NCBI RefSeq assembly: GCF_963675165.1
Contig: NC_087388.1
Coordinates: forward strand, 4,035,047 to 4,099,046
DNA from: Halichondria panicea
Taxonomy: Eukaryota > Porifera > Demospongiae > Suberitida > Halichondriidae
DNA length: 64,000 bases
Direction: 5' to 3'
The notes under the pieces are model-generated. The model saw only the letters and a list, made by a program, of their open reading frames with translations. It was not told the origin of the DNA and searched no databases. A program made the position numbers and the translations under genes. Positions 37,901 to 47,751 of the stretch are shown in pieces (position 1 is the stretch's first letter; every line of letters begins with the position of its first letter).

Positions 37901-40900
37901 CCATAACTAGTATGACATAAAAAGTATTTTGTTAATCCCTGAAAACTAACACTAACGAGTGGTGCAAGCTGATGCCTCTCAACATGTTTCGCTTTCGTTC
38001 ACAAAGTATTACAGTGTTATAGAAGAGGTAATTAGTTTGCTTTGTATATTGTTATTTGTATGCAATTTTTAACAAAGAACGCACACAGTCATTGTAACAG
38101 TGGAAAACAGAAGACTATCTGATGGCTTGATGAATGATCTTCAAGGATATAGAAGCATGTGTGAGTGATGTCACACAGGTGCAGATCCCATGAAGGAACC
38201 TCCGGACACACACAAGGAATCTCCGGAGAATCCTCTGAACTGGCATGCATTTATTAGCTTAGGAAGCACAGGATCCTCCGGACTCTTAGTACTCATACTG
38301 GGATTGTCGGACACTTGTAGGCAACAGTGGACATGTATGGAATGTGTAGATGTACACCGTAAAAGTTTTAATCAATGAAATAGAGTGGATCTGCAATGAG
38401 GTTAGAGTTCACAAGAGCTATTTCTGCAATCCGCTTAGGACGTAGAGAAGAGCTAGCTCTACTTACAAGACAGGCAGTGTACATGCATGCAGCTTTCTGA
38501 CTCTTGAAGCTAACAAACAGCTAGTGCTCATAAGTTGAATAGAAAAGTTTGTGCGAACAGATGATGCTATGAAAGATTCTAAAGAAACTGCAACAGCCTT
38601 CACTGTGAGTAAAATGCCATAACTCGAGAAAGAAGCTTTAGTTTGCAAATGCACGAGATCGTAAAAGCCGATAGAACATTATTGCAACCGTAGCTGGAAT
38701 ACACACACACATACACACACACACACAGAGTCAGAATTACCGTATCCCTCGTTGCAGCTACGGCTCAAGTATACTATAAAGTATTACTTCCAATAATTAC
38801 ATGTATGTCTGGCATCACTCAGTTTAGTACATACATGTACACATTGTATGCCAGACACAACATTTATTAACACATGTGCTATAGTTATATATACGTGTAA
38901 TTGACAGGCAAAATAAACGATAATCCAATGACGTCTTGGCATTTTATATACATTTTATAACACTTAACCTCCCAACAACAAGGAGAGCCTTTCCATAAGG
39001 ACAAAATGGTAGATCTCAAAAGTGTAATTTATTCAGAGGCTCCATTGTACTAGGAGTGACTTACTGCCATGACGATCCTGGTGACCAAGCCCAACAGATT
39101 GTACGTCAGTATGTTGCATACCACACAAAACGTGGAGATTATCTAAGGGCAAAATATACGAAGTATTCGAATTAATTATTGTATAAACTTGAATTTGTAA
39201 CCTGAAAGTAAATTGAAATTAACACATGTACATGTACATGGCAGCAGGATTTAGGTGGCAGGAGATGATTTATGTCTACCAGCACGCGCCCCATGTAGCA
39301 TTGACATAAAATTTATGGTTCTCATAATTATTACTACATGTATGAAATATTTAATACTTAAAATGGTGAAAGGAAAACAAGTTTGAACAGTGGGCCAATC
39401 AACTGATATACATTGTAGGGGCTCGTTTATGTATTAACAAATCCACCAATCAAGATACATGTACGTGCACACAAACCGAAAGAGAAAGAAAGTACCAGGT
39501 TGGATATTATCATCACAAGGTAGACAGCTTCAAACTCACCACCAGGTCAAAGAATCCCTGGTTAATGTCCAGGCTCCAGTAGTTAGGAGGGGTACAGTTT
39601 GGGGCAACATTGTCGAGCATATTTTGCGACAAGTTGGCCTTGCCAGGGGGGATACAACCTTTAACTGTACCAATTTTATAAGCACCCTGTGTGTGTGACA
39701 ATAGAGTAATACAGTAATACTTAAAAAATTATACAATGACATGCACATGCTAGAAATTTATGGGGAAATGTATGTACACATGGGTCTGATTTGTGGTCAC
39801 CCTTGGGCATTCAACGGTGGGTCTTTCCTACATTGTAACACACATAGCCACAGGTGCAAACATGGTGCAAACATGGGCACTTTCGGGCCTATTAACGAGG
39901 ATGCATTATAGAGAGTGATCTGCTGATACCAGACACCGATTAGGCTAAAAATTGAGTTAATTAGTCACATGCAACAAGTCACCCAATTGACAGGATTCAC
40001 TCTACAAGTATTACAGTAGCATCGCACAAGCTATTTAATTCCAGGTAACTGGACCTTAAGTGCAATGCAGCTGTGACACCACATGGTAAGAGCATAGATC
40101 TACATAATGGATGGCCATTTGTAGGGACATGAAGGCACACACATTGTAGCTACAAGAGTACACGTACTACAGACAAATCAGCTCTCTGGGATCAAGGTAT
40201 CACATACTCATTACATTAGCTCTCTGGGATCAAGGTATCACACACTCTAGCAGTTCATTACATCAGCTCCCTGGGATCAAGGTATCACATACTCTAGCAG
40301 TTCATTACACCAGGATCAAGGTATCACATACTCTAGCAGTTCATTACACCAGGATCAAGGTATCACACACTCTAGCAGTTCATTACATAGCTCCCTGGGA
40401 TCAAGGTATCACACACTCTAGCAGTTCATTACATCAACAACAACTTCAGATGAGACTTGTTTCGTACCGCTAGTAATGCAATAGTATGAAAAAACAATCC
40501 TTCTTCTACCATTTTTCTACGACTACGAAAATAAAAATGGTCCTGTAATGCTTTTGATGAAGGCTACATGTAGCTCTAAACCACGGACTTCAATTGAGTT
40601 GGTACAAGAGAATTTACCATTGACTACTATAAATACATGCACACACTACATACACAACATACGTTCAAAACGAAGCAGATGATGGACATAAAGACGACGA
40701 TTCCCCAGTCGAACCCCAACAAAATGAGCAGGGGCAAGCGATACCTCTTCTCATTCACTGTCTTCCGCTGTGTAGATACGGTTGTACTCATAGAGCCATA
40801 TCGACTTGTCCGAGACTGGTTATCAGGCAATTGATCATCTACAAGTATGGTCGTATGGGGAAAACCGTTAGCAACCCCTCCTTGATACGGTGGTTCATAC

Positions 40901-41145
40901 GCTGGTAAAAGTGGTGCTATGGAACTGACTTCAGGCTCTTCGTCTTCAGCCTGTGCTTGTAGAAGTCTCTGTCTAGCTACTTCCAAGTCTTCATCTGTCA
41001 TAGAGCCTCTTGTAGAGCCATTGTAACTCGAGTCTTGAGCACTTGCAGTATGATAGTTGGTGCTTGACATGCTGTCTTCGGGCTGTACGCTACCAGTAAA
41101 GGATCTCAGAGGGCGATATCTGTTGTCTACTGACAGTTGGGACAT
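30743..41145 (-). CDS. STARD3: StAR-related lipid transfer protein 3 ortholog (MENTAL + START), 15 exons
   Basis: Exons: 41145-40663, 39686-39540, 39142-39065, 37648-37601, 36778-36665, 36143-36013, 35788-35706, 34250-34135, 33868-33776, 33490-33434, 33127-33035, 32736-32663, 32194-32090, 31514-31427, 30856-30743. They join without frame breaks to 607 aa. Residues 1-138 are a hydrophilic tail. Residues ~139-330 form the four-helix MENTAL domain ([31 protein letters not shown]), which anchors STARD3 in late-endosome membranes. Residues 401-607 are the START domain that binds cholesterol. Between them an acidic tract leads to AFFSEEV (383-389), where vertebrate STARD3 has its phospho-FFAT motif for ER VAP proteins. 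The family role is sterol transport at ER-endosome contacts. The human protein is 445 aa; the excess here is mainly the N-terminal tail. Confidence 0.93.
31054..31353. mobile_element. 300-bp inverted-repeat MITE in STARD3 intron 14
   Basis: The left arm AGGCCATGCAAAGTCAATTT returns inverted at 31320-31353 (ACAAATTGACTTTGTGTGACCT). It has the same size and AGGCC start as the element at 61-354. Confidence 0.75.
31527..31606. repeat. (TG)n microsatellite adjoining STARD3 exon 14
   Basis: About 40 TG units begin 12 bp from the exon 14 acceptor. On the gene strand it is (CA)n and takes the place of the polypyrimidine tract. Confidence 0.9.
31793..31966. repeat. Compound (TG)n / GCGCATGCGTGC repeat
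   Basis: TG tracts are interrupted four times by the same GTGCGCATGCGTGC block, giving a higher-order repeat in STARD3 intron 13. Alternating purine-pyrimidine sequence of this kind is prone to Z-DNA. Frames read here only encode Thr-His or Cys-Val repeats and are artefacts. Confidence 0.9.
35011..35606. mobile_element. ACCGTATAG-family element with a transposase HTH remnant
   Basis: The left end TATCGTATAGAGGGTAATTT is matched at the right by AAATTACCCGCTATACGGTA, and internal arms (CGTGGGCAAAATATTCGTGG and its complement) repeat. A 49-codon frame at 35233-35382, plus strand, includes [20 protein letters not shown], a helix-turn-helix like those starting Tc1/IS630-type transposases. It lies in STARD3 intron 7 and may be a decayed autonomous parent of the many related hairpins here. 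Confidence 0.65.
36383..36591. mobile_element. ACCGTATAG-family MITE in STARD3 intron 5
   Basis: Ends TACCGTATGGCGGGTAAG and AGTACCCGCTATACAGTA are inverted repeats, with ATTTGTGGTTG and CAACCACGAA arms inside. Diverged relatives are at 8728-8883, 34848-34990, 35011-35606 and 42901-43123. Confidence 0.7.
36897..37308. mobile_element. Inverted-repeat MITE in STARD3 intron 4
   Basis: TACCGTATATGCTTGATCAG at the left is matched by CTGATCAAGCATATACAGTA at the right, with GAGGCCGC/GCGGCCTC continuing the arms. It has no coding content. Confidence 0.8.
40179..40433. repeat. Tandem repeat in STARD3 intron 1 (~6 x 38-48 bp)
   Basis: Six copies of a unit containing GGATCAAGGTATCACACACT and CTAGCAGTTCATTACA follow one another. 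Some lack the AGCTCCCTG start. Confidence 0.9.
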
Positions 41146-41572
41146 TATTCACGGCACAATATATCGGAATTAAACTCCGACCTCATTGTCATATCTTAGA
41201 TTATGATTCTGATTGGAAAGGTCAACGCTTTCAATATTCATTGAAAGGCCACGTGACGATGATTGCTGTTTTTATCAAAAAGGGGTGGATCTGCAGAGAA
41301 GTCAAAGAGAGGTATGACAGTAGTCTCGATTAGGTTGAGGCGAGTATTCGAGACTAGTATGACTGGGTTGACCTAATGCTTTCCTGCAGCATAACAAGTT
41401 GCATACAATTTTGTCCTTCGTTACTTTAGGTACCCTTCATGAGGTACCCTTTCATTACGTATGGGTCCTATTATAATTATAATATTAACCCGGCCTTTTT
41501 ATATACTGACCAAACAGTGCAACTGCTAAGTTCATAAATCTATTGATCTATAATGATATACAAGTCTATGAA
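41146..41572. other. Short spacer between reductase 1 3' end and STARD3 start
   Basis: The ~430 bp hold the STARD3 promoter/5' UTR and the 3' UTR of the same-strand reductase gene. TATATAAAAAG on the minus strand near 41495-41505 could be part of its poly(A) region. No other feature is seen. Confidence 0.4.
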
Positions 41573-44485
41573 TCAGTTTTGGATTTTGTCTCTGTTGTGT
41601 GGTTCATCATAGTCAGTGTCTGGTCCGATGGGAACTATCCCGCTTGGATTGATGCTATGACTCCTCTGGGCGGGGAAAAAACGAGAATTATGAACACTTC
41701 TATTTTAGACGTTATAGGTATATAATTATATATTATATGGACTCGGACAAAAGCAAGTGCTACAAGGCTCAACACATCGATCTATAAATACAGTTATCAT
41801 TCTCATCAAACCGGCCGGTGATATAATTATGATAGTAGGTTTTCACAGGCCATAAATTATATACTTACACGTACATGCTGCTCCAGAAGAATCGTAAGCT
41901 ATCATAGTTTTATTGCATGCAAATAGCATATAGCAAGACTTCAGCAGGAATGTCTATTGTGCCACTCACATAGTAGTGCTGATCAATGTGAGTCCTGTTG
42001 ACTGTAGGTTTAATGGCTGGGTGCTGATAGAGCTCACGCACGTAGCCCCAGAGATTGGGATAGTCCACTATCTTCTTCTTGTTGCACTGCACAATTGAAG
42101 AAGAACGATGTGCATCTGCATCTTAGTACAATGTAAGCACGCACTAGATACTTACATAGTGAAACTATTCAAGCAGCTCTACTTCATCTACATTTTGCTT
42201 ATCAATTCGCTAGTTTTTGGTGATATGTATTTAGTGCACACATAAAAGAATTTCTATCAATGCACAAGTAAATTGGACAACATTTTTATAAAGCCTATAG
42301 AAAGGACAAAATGGCTGCTTTCAAAGTGACAGGTCTAGGAATGACAGGTACTTTCTTGCTTACCTTAAAGTGTACATGGTAGACGGAGTCGAATCTAATG
42401 AGAGTAGTGAAGAGTCTAACATCAGCCTCAGTGAGAGTGTTTCCAGTGAGATAGCGGTGTGTAGAGAGAATGCCCTCAACACGATCCAGACCCTCAAACA
42501 CCTCCCTCACAGCCACGTCATAGGCAGCCTGGGTCCCGGCAAAACCAGAACGGTATACTCCATTGTTGATCTGACTGCAGGTATTAGATAGAACAATGTA
42601 GCAGTAGCAAGACAGCTAATTTTTATAGTGCTCAGTAGCCAAAGTCTGCTTTGCAGTCTATAAGTATCGCTATAGATCTAGCTCACGTACGGATATATCC
42701 ACTCGTTTCGATCCTCAATATCTTTTTTGAGGTGTTCGGGGTACAAGTCCAGTGAGCGTTGCTCATCAGTCTCACAGAATTCATTGAACTCAGAGTTAAG
42801 CATGCGGATAATTTCAGAGCTCTCATTATTCACAATTGTCTTTTTCTCCTTATCCCACAGAACAGGCACAGTAAAACGACCCTAGAGCAAAAAATAATAG
42901 TACCGTATAGCAGGAAATTTTGTGGGTGCAAAGTTTCGCTATTTGGCTCCTGAGCCCTCAGCAGAAATGTTCGTGGATTCTAATATTCGCGTTTCAATGC
43001 TAGGAAACCACACTCACCAATAGCTTGCATGGCGGTGCATGGGAGTTTAAATTTTGTGTTAACTGCTCTGTCCTTGAAAAACGCAAAATTTTGCATCTCA
43101 CCAAAATGTTCTGCTATACGGTATCACTAATGAAAGAATGTTCATTGGCTAAAACATGCATGCTATTAGCCTCGTCACTACGCTGTTTTTCTTTAGGTTG
43201 ATAAATATGAGTGGGAAAAAGCTATTTTTTGGGTGAATTCCAATGTCTAATAAAACTAAGCGTATACGTATGGGTCCATAAAATGTTCCTTTTGAACACC
43301 CACACATTTTCACTACCGTACCCTCGCGAAAATACGCCCACCCTTTTCTGCAAGAAGTCTAGGCTTATTAGGGGACTGGGCGTTTAATCGCGAACGGCTA
43401 GTTTTCATTCGAATATACGCCCACCCGCGGCCTTAAATCGAGGTTTACACTTTGCTCTATGCCAATTCTTTATTAATTTATTGTATTTTCATTTTAATAC
43501 ATAGTATGAACATTTTATTGACAACAACAATGTTATAAACTAATGCATGAGTATGATTAAAGCATGACAAGAGAAGAAGTGGACTCTGACTCTATTCGTT
43601 GCTTGTTGATGTTAGATGTAGCAGAAATTTCTCGAAGGATGGTAGGTCATACTCCTACAGAGCAGCTATCAGGTACTTTGTTTCAGAAAACCAAGGCAAG
43701 GTAACCTGCAAAATTAGCCTGTGTGATAACTTTCTTGGACTTTGTGTTTCCTTTCTCAGCATATAGGACTACTTGTTCCCCGCATATACATCTTCAGGGG
43801 CAAACAGATCCATACAGAGAAAGTTATAATGTCTGATCTTGGTCCAGCAAGGAGTATAGTCTTACTAGCTACTACATAAAACTTCCTTTCTTCACTAGTA
43901 AACATGTGGCATTCAGCTACTGCGCATGCTCAACTTCTTATTCTAGGTGGGCTTATAATCGAGTGAAAATACCCTCGTGCAAGAACTTCGAAGCAAAAGA
44001 GGGGATGGGTGTTTATTCAAGATGGGCTTATTTTCGCGAGGGTACGGTATTGCTAAAATCACCACATACATACTGAATCTCACCTGATAATCTTTGTCGG
44101 CTTTAAAGTACACCTCTCTGATGTATGTGCAGTCATTCACAGTATCTGCAGTAGCATCCGGTACAGAGGTGTCAAACTTCCATCCCTTCTCGCCCATGAA
44201 ATGGTCCACAACGTTTACAGAAATCACTTTGTCTAGGCCCTTCAGTCGTCTCACGATTAGAGTCCTGTGCGCCCAGGGGCAAGCTAGCGAGACGTACAAG
44301 TGGTATCGACCAGCTGCAGATGGGAATCCACTGCTACCATCTTCGGTTATCCAGTTTCGGAAGCTGGAGGCTTTCCTCACAAATTCGCCCTTGTTGGTTG
44401 CAGATGACATATTCATGAGCTTGATGACACAATTTCTGATCCTGAAATATCTAGGCCACTTGTGTAACAGAGTGACAAACAACAT
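41573..44485 (-). CDS. Glutathionyl-hydroquinone reductase (xi-class GST), copy 1, 5 exons
   Basis: Exons: 44485-44084, 42881-42687, 42570-42364, 42086-41970, 41665-41573, all phase-0 with GT/AG borders, giving 337 aa. The frame shows the family signature throughout: [32 protein letters not shown] with the catalytic Cys, [40 protein letters not shown], and a C-terminal [14 protein letters not shown]. These enzymes (YqjG/ECM4 type) use glutathione to reduce glutathionyl-hydroquinones through a Cys-glutathione intermediate. An N-terminal thioredoxin fold and a helical C-terminal domain are both present. From ATG 44485 the first 22 residues are basic and hydrophobic ([18 protein letters not shown]), resembling a mitochondrial presequence. 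Internal ATGs at 44416 and 44410 would give a cytosolic ~312-aa form. Introns 1-2 are loaded with MITEs. Confidence 0.93.
42901..43123. mobile_element. ACCGTATAG-family MITE in reductase-1 intron 1
   Basis: TACCGTATAGCAGGAAATTT at the left and AAAATGTTCTGCTATACGGTA at the right form terminal inverted repeats. It starts 20 bp from the exon 2 acceptor. Confidence 0.75.
43314..44049. mobile_element. 736-bp inverted-repeat element in reductase-1 intron 1
   Basis: TACCGTACCCTCGCGAAAAT at the left and ATTTTCGCGAGGGTACGGTA at the right are exact inverted repeats. Diverged GGGCGT/ACGCCC blocks continue inward. A relative of its right half lies at 22285-22400. It ends ~35 bp from the exon 1 donor. 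Confidence 0.85.
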
Positions 44486-45040
44486 AAACAGTCCAAGGTA
44501 CGGTAGATCAAGCTTTTTACGCTTTGAGTACTGTCACCTGTGGACCTGGTTATAGCAGAGGCCAGCTTGCAGCAAAACTAACAAACTAACTGTTCACCTC
44601 ATGTACACACTATTTTACATACACTGTTCTTTGTTTATTATACTATTATTTACTTGCTTCCACCATAAAGGTGTTGTTTACTCCCAAAAAAAAAAAAAAA
44701 AAAAAATCCCTTCAGGCCAGGGCAAGCTAGATCTAGTGAGTATTTATAAGTTCCAGCATGCAGTGAGGTATACGGTCTTCTACACTCAGCAATTTAATAT
44801 GAGTAACTGTTTGTGACCTTAGTTATCAGCTCCAGCACGTAGATCTATAGCCTTTACACTCAGCAAGTCATGTCTAGCTTTAGCATGCATTATAAATTAA
44901 TGAGTTGTGACGTCAGTCATCAGCTCCTGCGGTTGGATCATGATTACTGTGGATAGACCTCCCACAGCTAGACTAGCTGGCTACTAAGACTTCTGCAGAG
45001 CAGAGAATCAATCAAATCACACCATTAAATTAAACATCAG
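44486..45040. promoter_or_regulatory. Divergent intergenic region between the two reductase genes
   Basis: The genes start head to head about 555 bp apart (630 bp from the internal ATG of copy 1). The spacer holds an A-run (44685-44706) and a loose direct repeat of TAGATCTA...CACTCAGCAA (near 44728-44790 and 44841-44865). A shared bidirectional promoter is inferred from geometry only. Confidence 0.4.
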
Positions 45041-47499
45041 ATGGCAGCCAGCAAGGCAGTAACCCCTATCAAAGGAGAATTCTTGAGGGGTACATCCAGC
45101 TTTCGAAACTGGATCACTAAGGATGGCAGCAGTGGATTCAAAGCCGAGAGTGGTCGATACCACCTCTATGTAGCCAATAACTGCCCATGGGCCCACCGCA
45201 CCAAAGTGACCAGACGATACAAAGGCCTGGAGAAAATCATCTCTATGGATACAGCTGATCGGTGGAGAGACGTTGAGAAAGGATGGAGGTTTGATCCATC
45301 TGTGCCTGGAACAACTGCAGACACAGTGAATGGATGCACCTACCTCAGGGATATCTATTTCCTGGCAGATCCTAACTACTCGGTATGAAAACATGGGTAT
45401 TAAGACATGTAGATCTATGTATAATCATAGTGCACCTTTCCGAAATAATTATATGCATTGGAAGTTATCTTTAGTAGTGCATTTAAAAGTGTAACTGTGG
45501 CGGACGTGCAGTGTTGGTGTACGTCTGTCACAAGGTTTCTGCCAAAACCGATACTTTTTACAAACACTGTTTTTCTTGCTGTATATATAGGGTCATTTTT
45601 CTGTGCCTGTTCTGTGGGATAAGGAGAAGAAGACAATTGTGAACAATGAGAGCTCTGAAATTATCCGCATGCTTAACTCTGAGTTCAATGAATTCTGTGA
45701 GACTGATGGGCAACGCTCATTGGACTTGTACCCCGAACACCTCAGGAAAGATATTGATGATCTCAATGAGTGGATATATCCGTACGTGAGCTAACAAGAT
45801 TCATTTTGTAGGCAGCTTGTTCGGTTCTTTATCTGGCCTATAACGCTAAAATGCATTTGTTCACTACTGTGTCACCATTGTATTTGACCATAGATATAGA
45901 GTAGAGAGGGATTGGAAACGGAAGTGATTCACGTGATGTTTTACAATGAAGTGTACATAGTGGCTCTGGGACCACCCGTGTATCTCTTCATAACTCCCGC
46001 AAAAGCCCGGGAAGTTTATTGTGTCCAATGCATACATCTCAGAGCTACCCCCATTGCTGAATCACATGCCCCCTGATAGTAGGTATCAATTGGAAATGAA
46101 GAAATATAATTTCGATTGTCGTGATGTAGCTAGAGGTACACAGAGCGCTTTTTCATGCTTGTGTTAATCCTATAGTACCTTTGATATAGCTAAGGCTGTG
46201 TAACTAAATACTGTCCTGTGTCCCAAATGGCCTCAAGTATTAGAGAAAGTTGATGTTTAGCAGCAGAACTGCTCGTGGACTCCTTACAGAGAGCAAAACA
46301 ATTCTCATGAATTATTCATGTTTAGCCCTCGTGTTAAAAAGTAAGCCTCGATTAAAACCGCGGAGATACACGGATGGTACTTCGAGGGTACTTCCATTTC
46401 CAATCCCTCTCTACTCTATCTATGATTTGACTAAGTGTGTAATCACATCACTATGACATTCTACAATGTATATTTATACTCCCTTATCATATCCATGGAC
46501 GTCTGCAGTCAGATCAACAATGGAGTATACCGTGCTGGTTTTGCCGGGACCCAGGCTGCCTATGATGTGGCTGTGAGGGAGGTGTTTGAGGGTCTGGATC
46601 GTGTTGAGGGCATTCTCTCTACACACCGCTATCTCACTGGAAACACTCTCACTGAGGCCGATGTTAGACTCTTCACTACCCTTGTTAGATTCGATTTCGC
46701 CTATCACACAAAGTTTAAGGTATACTAATAAAGACACTATAGTAAATCTTAAGCAGTACCCACTACATAGATTGAAAGATCGAAGCAATAGTTTATGTAT
46801 ACAGTACTGTATAATGGTGGGTGTTTTAATTCGACGATTTGGCGGATTTTTCCGAAGATTGCCATATTTAAAACTAAGTTTTCCAGTGGACACAACTTAA
46901 CTGTAGTAGCCGATACGCCAAATTAAAAACTGCCAAGTTGGTTCAAATACCTCATTCACCAAATAATTTATAATACTTCCAGTTATACCGGTATACTTGT
47001 TAGGTTAATTGCTTCTTCCTAGCACATGTCACTTTGTGTTGGTAAAAAAACACAGCATGCAGTAATTAACAATTAATTCTAGAGCTACGTACATAGGTGC
47101 TATGACTATAATTATATTATATGTCTTGACTGCACAGTGCAACAAGAAGAGAATTATTGACTATCCCAGCATGTGGGGGTATCTTCGTGACTTGTTCCAG
47201 ACAACCGGATTTGGTGATACTACTAACTTTGAGCATTTCACCCAAGGATACTACGTAAGTTAATTAGGTGACGTTATACTTACAGGTGTATACTGTAAGG
47301 GCTTAGCATGACAATGCTACTGCATACCTGTACCAGTATCACAAAGCAAGTCATTATTATTAATATAAGTATTGGTTACCCTTGGGTTCATAATTATCAA
47401 GTTGTTCTCTTTGTGCAGCGAAATCGTGATGGAGAAACTATTGTTCCAATTGGTCCAGATATTGACTTCTATCAACCTCATGGCAGACAGTCAATCTAA
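45041..47499 (+). CDS. Glutathionyl-hydroquinone reductase (xi-class GST), copy 2, 5 exons
   Basis: Exons: 45041-45382, 45591-45785, 46513-46719, 47138-47254, 47419-47499, giving 313 aa. Exons 2, 3 and 4 have exactly the lengths of copy 1 (195, 207, 117 bp), all introns are phase 0, and exon 2 is nearly identical in sequence. The catalytic motif is NNCPWAHRTKV, with FRNWITKDGSSGF before it. The last exons differ more: copy 1 has HIDQHYYRSHSIN where this copy has FEHFTQGYYRNRDGE, and the SHxxINPxG element is missing, so substrate preference may differ. It starts without a presequence-like extension and is probably cytosolic. AATAAA at 47664-47669 is a likely poly(A) signal. The SecA-like gene ends 250 bp away, convergently. 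Confidence 0.93.
45889..46424. mobile_element. 536-bp TIR MITE in reductase-2 intron 2
   Basis: CATAGATATAGAGTAGAGAG at the left returns inverted at the right (CTCTCTACTCTATCTATG), continuing through GGGATTGGAAACGGAAG. ATTTGAC flanks both sides (45882-45888 and 46425-46431), a 7-bp target duplication. One-ended relatives lie at 4693-4770 and 10716-10860. Confidence 0.8.
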
Positions 47500-47663
47500 A
47501 GGACACAATCGCAGAATAACGAACTGATTGCAATTGTCAGAGAGACTGCTTAATATTATAGTTATCATATGAGTCGTTACCATACAGATACATTATAATT
47601 GTATCAGGAAGTCAAAACACAGTTTTGTCACAAAAACGAGTGCATCGATCACGATGCTGTCAT

Positions 47664-47669
47664 AATAAA
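47664..47669 (+). terminator. Poly(A) signal of reductase copy 2
   Basis: AATAAA, 165 bp after the stop codon, in the short gap before the convergent SecA-like gene. Confidence 0.5.
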
Positions 47670-47751
47670 TTATACAAGTTTCTAATGTACATTTAGCTGT
47701 TCACGAATTACACAATATCGCAACTAAAATTTAAACAAAATAATAATGAAA

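Noticed and set aside
40170-40440. CRISPR-like regular repeats
   Set aside because: The units are contiguous tandem copies without unique spacers and lie in a eukaryotic intron.
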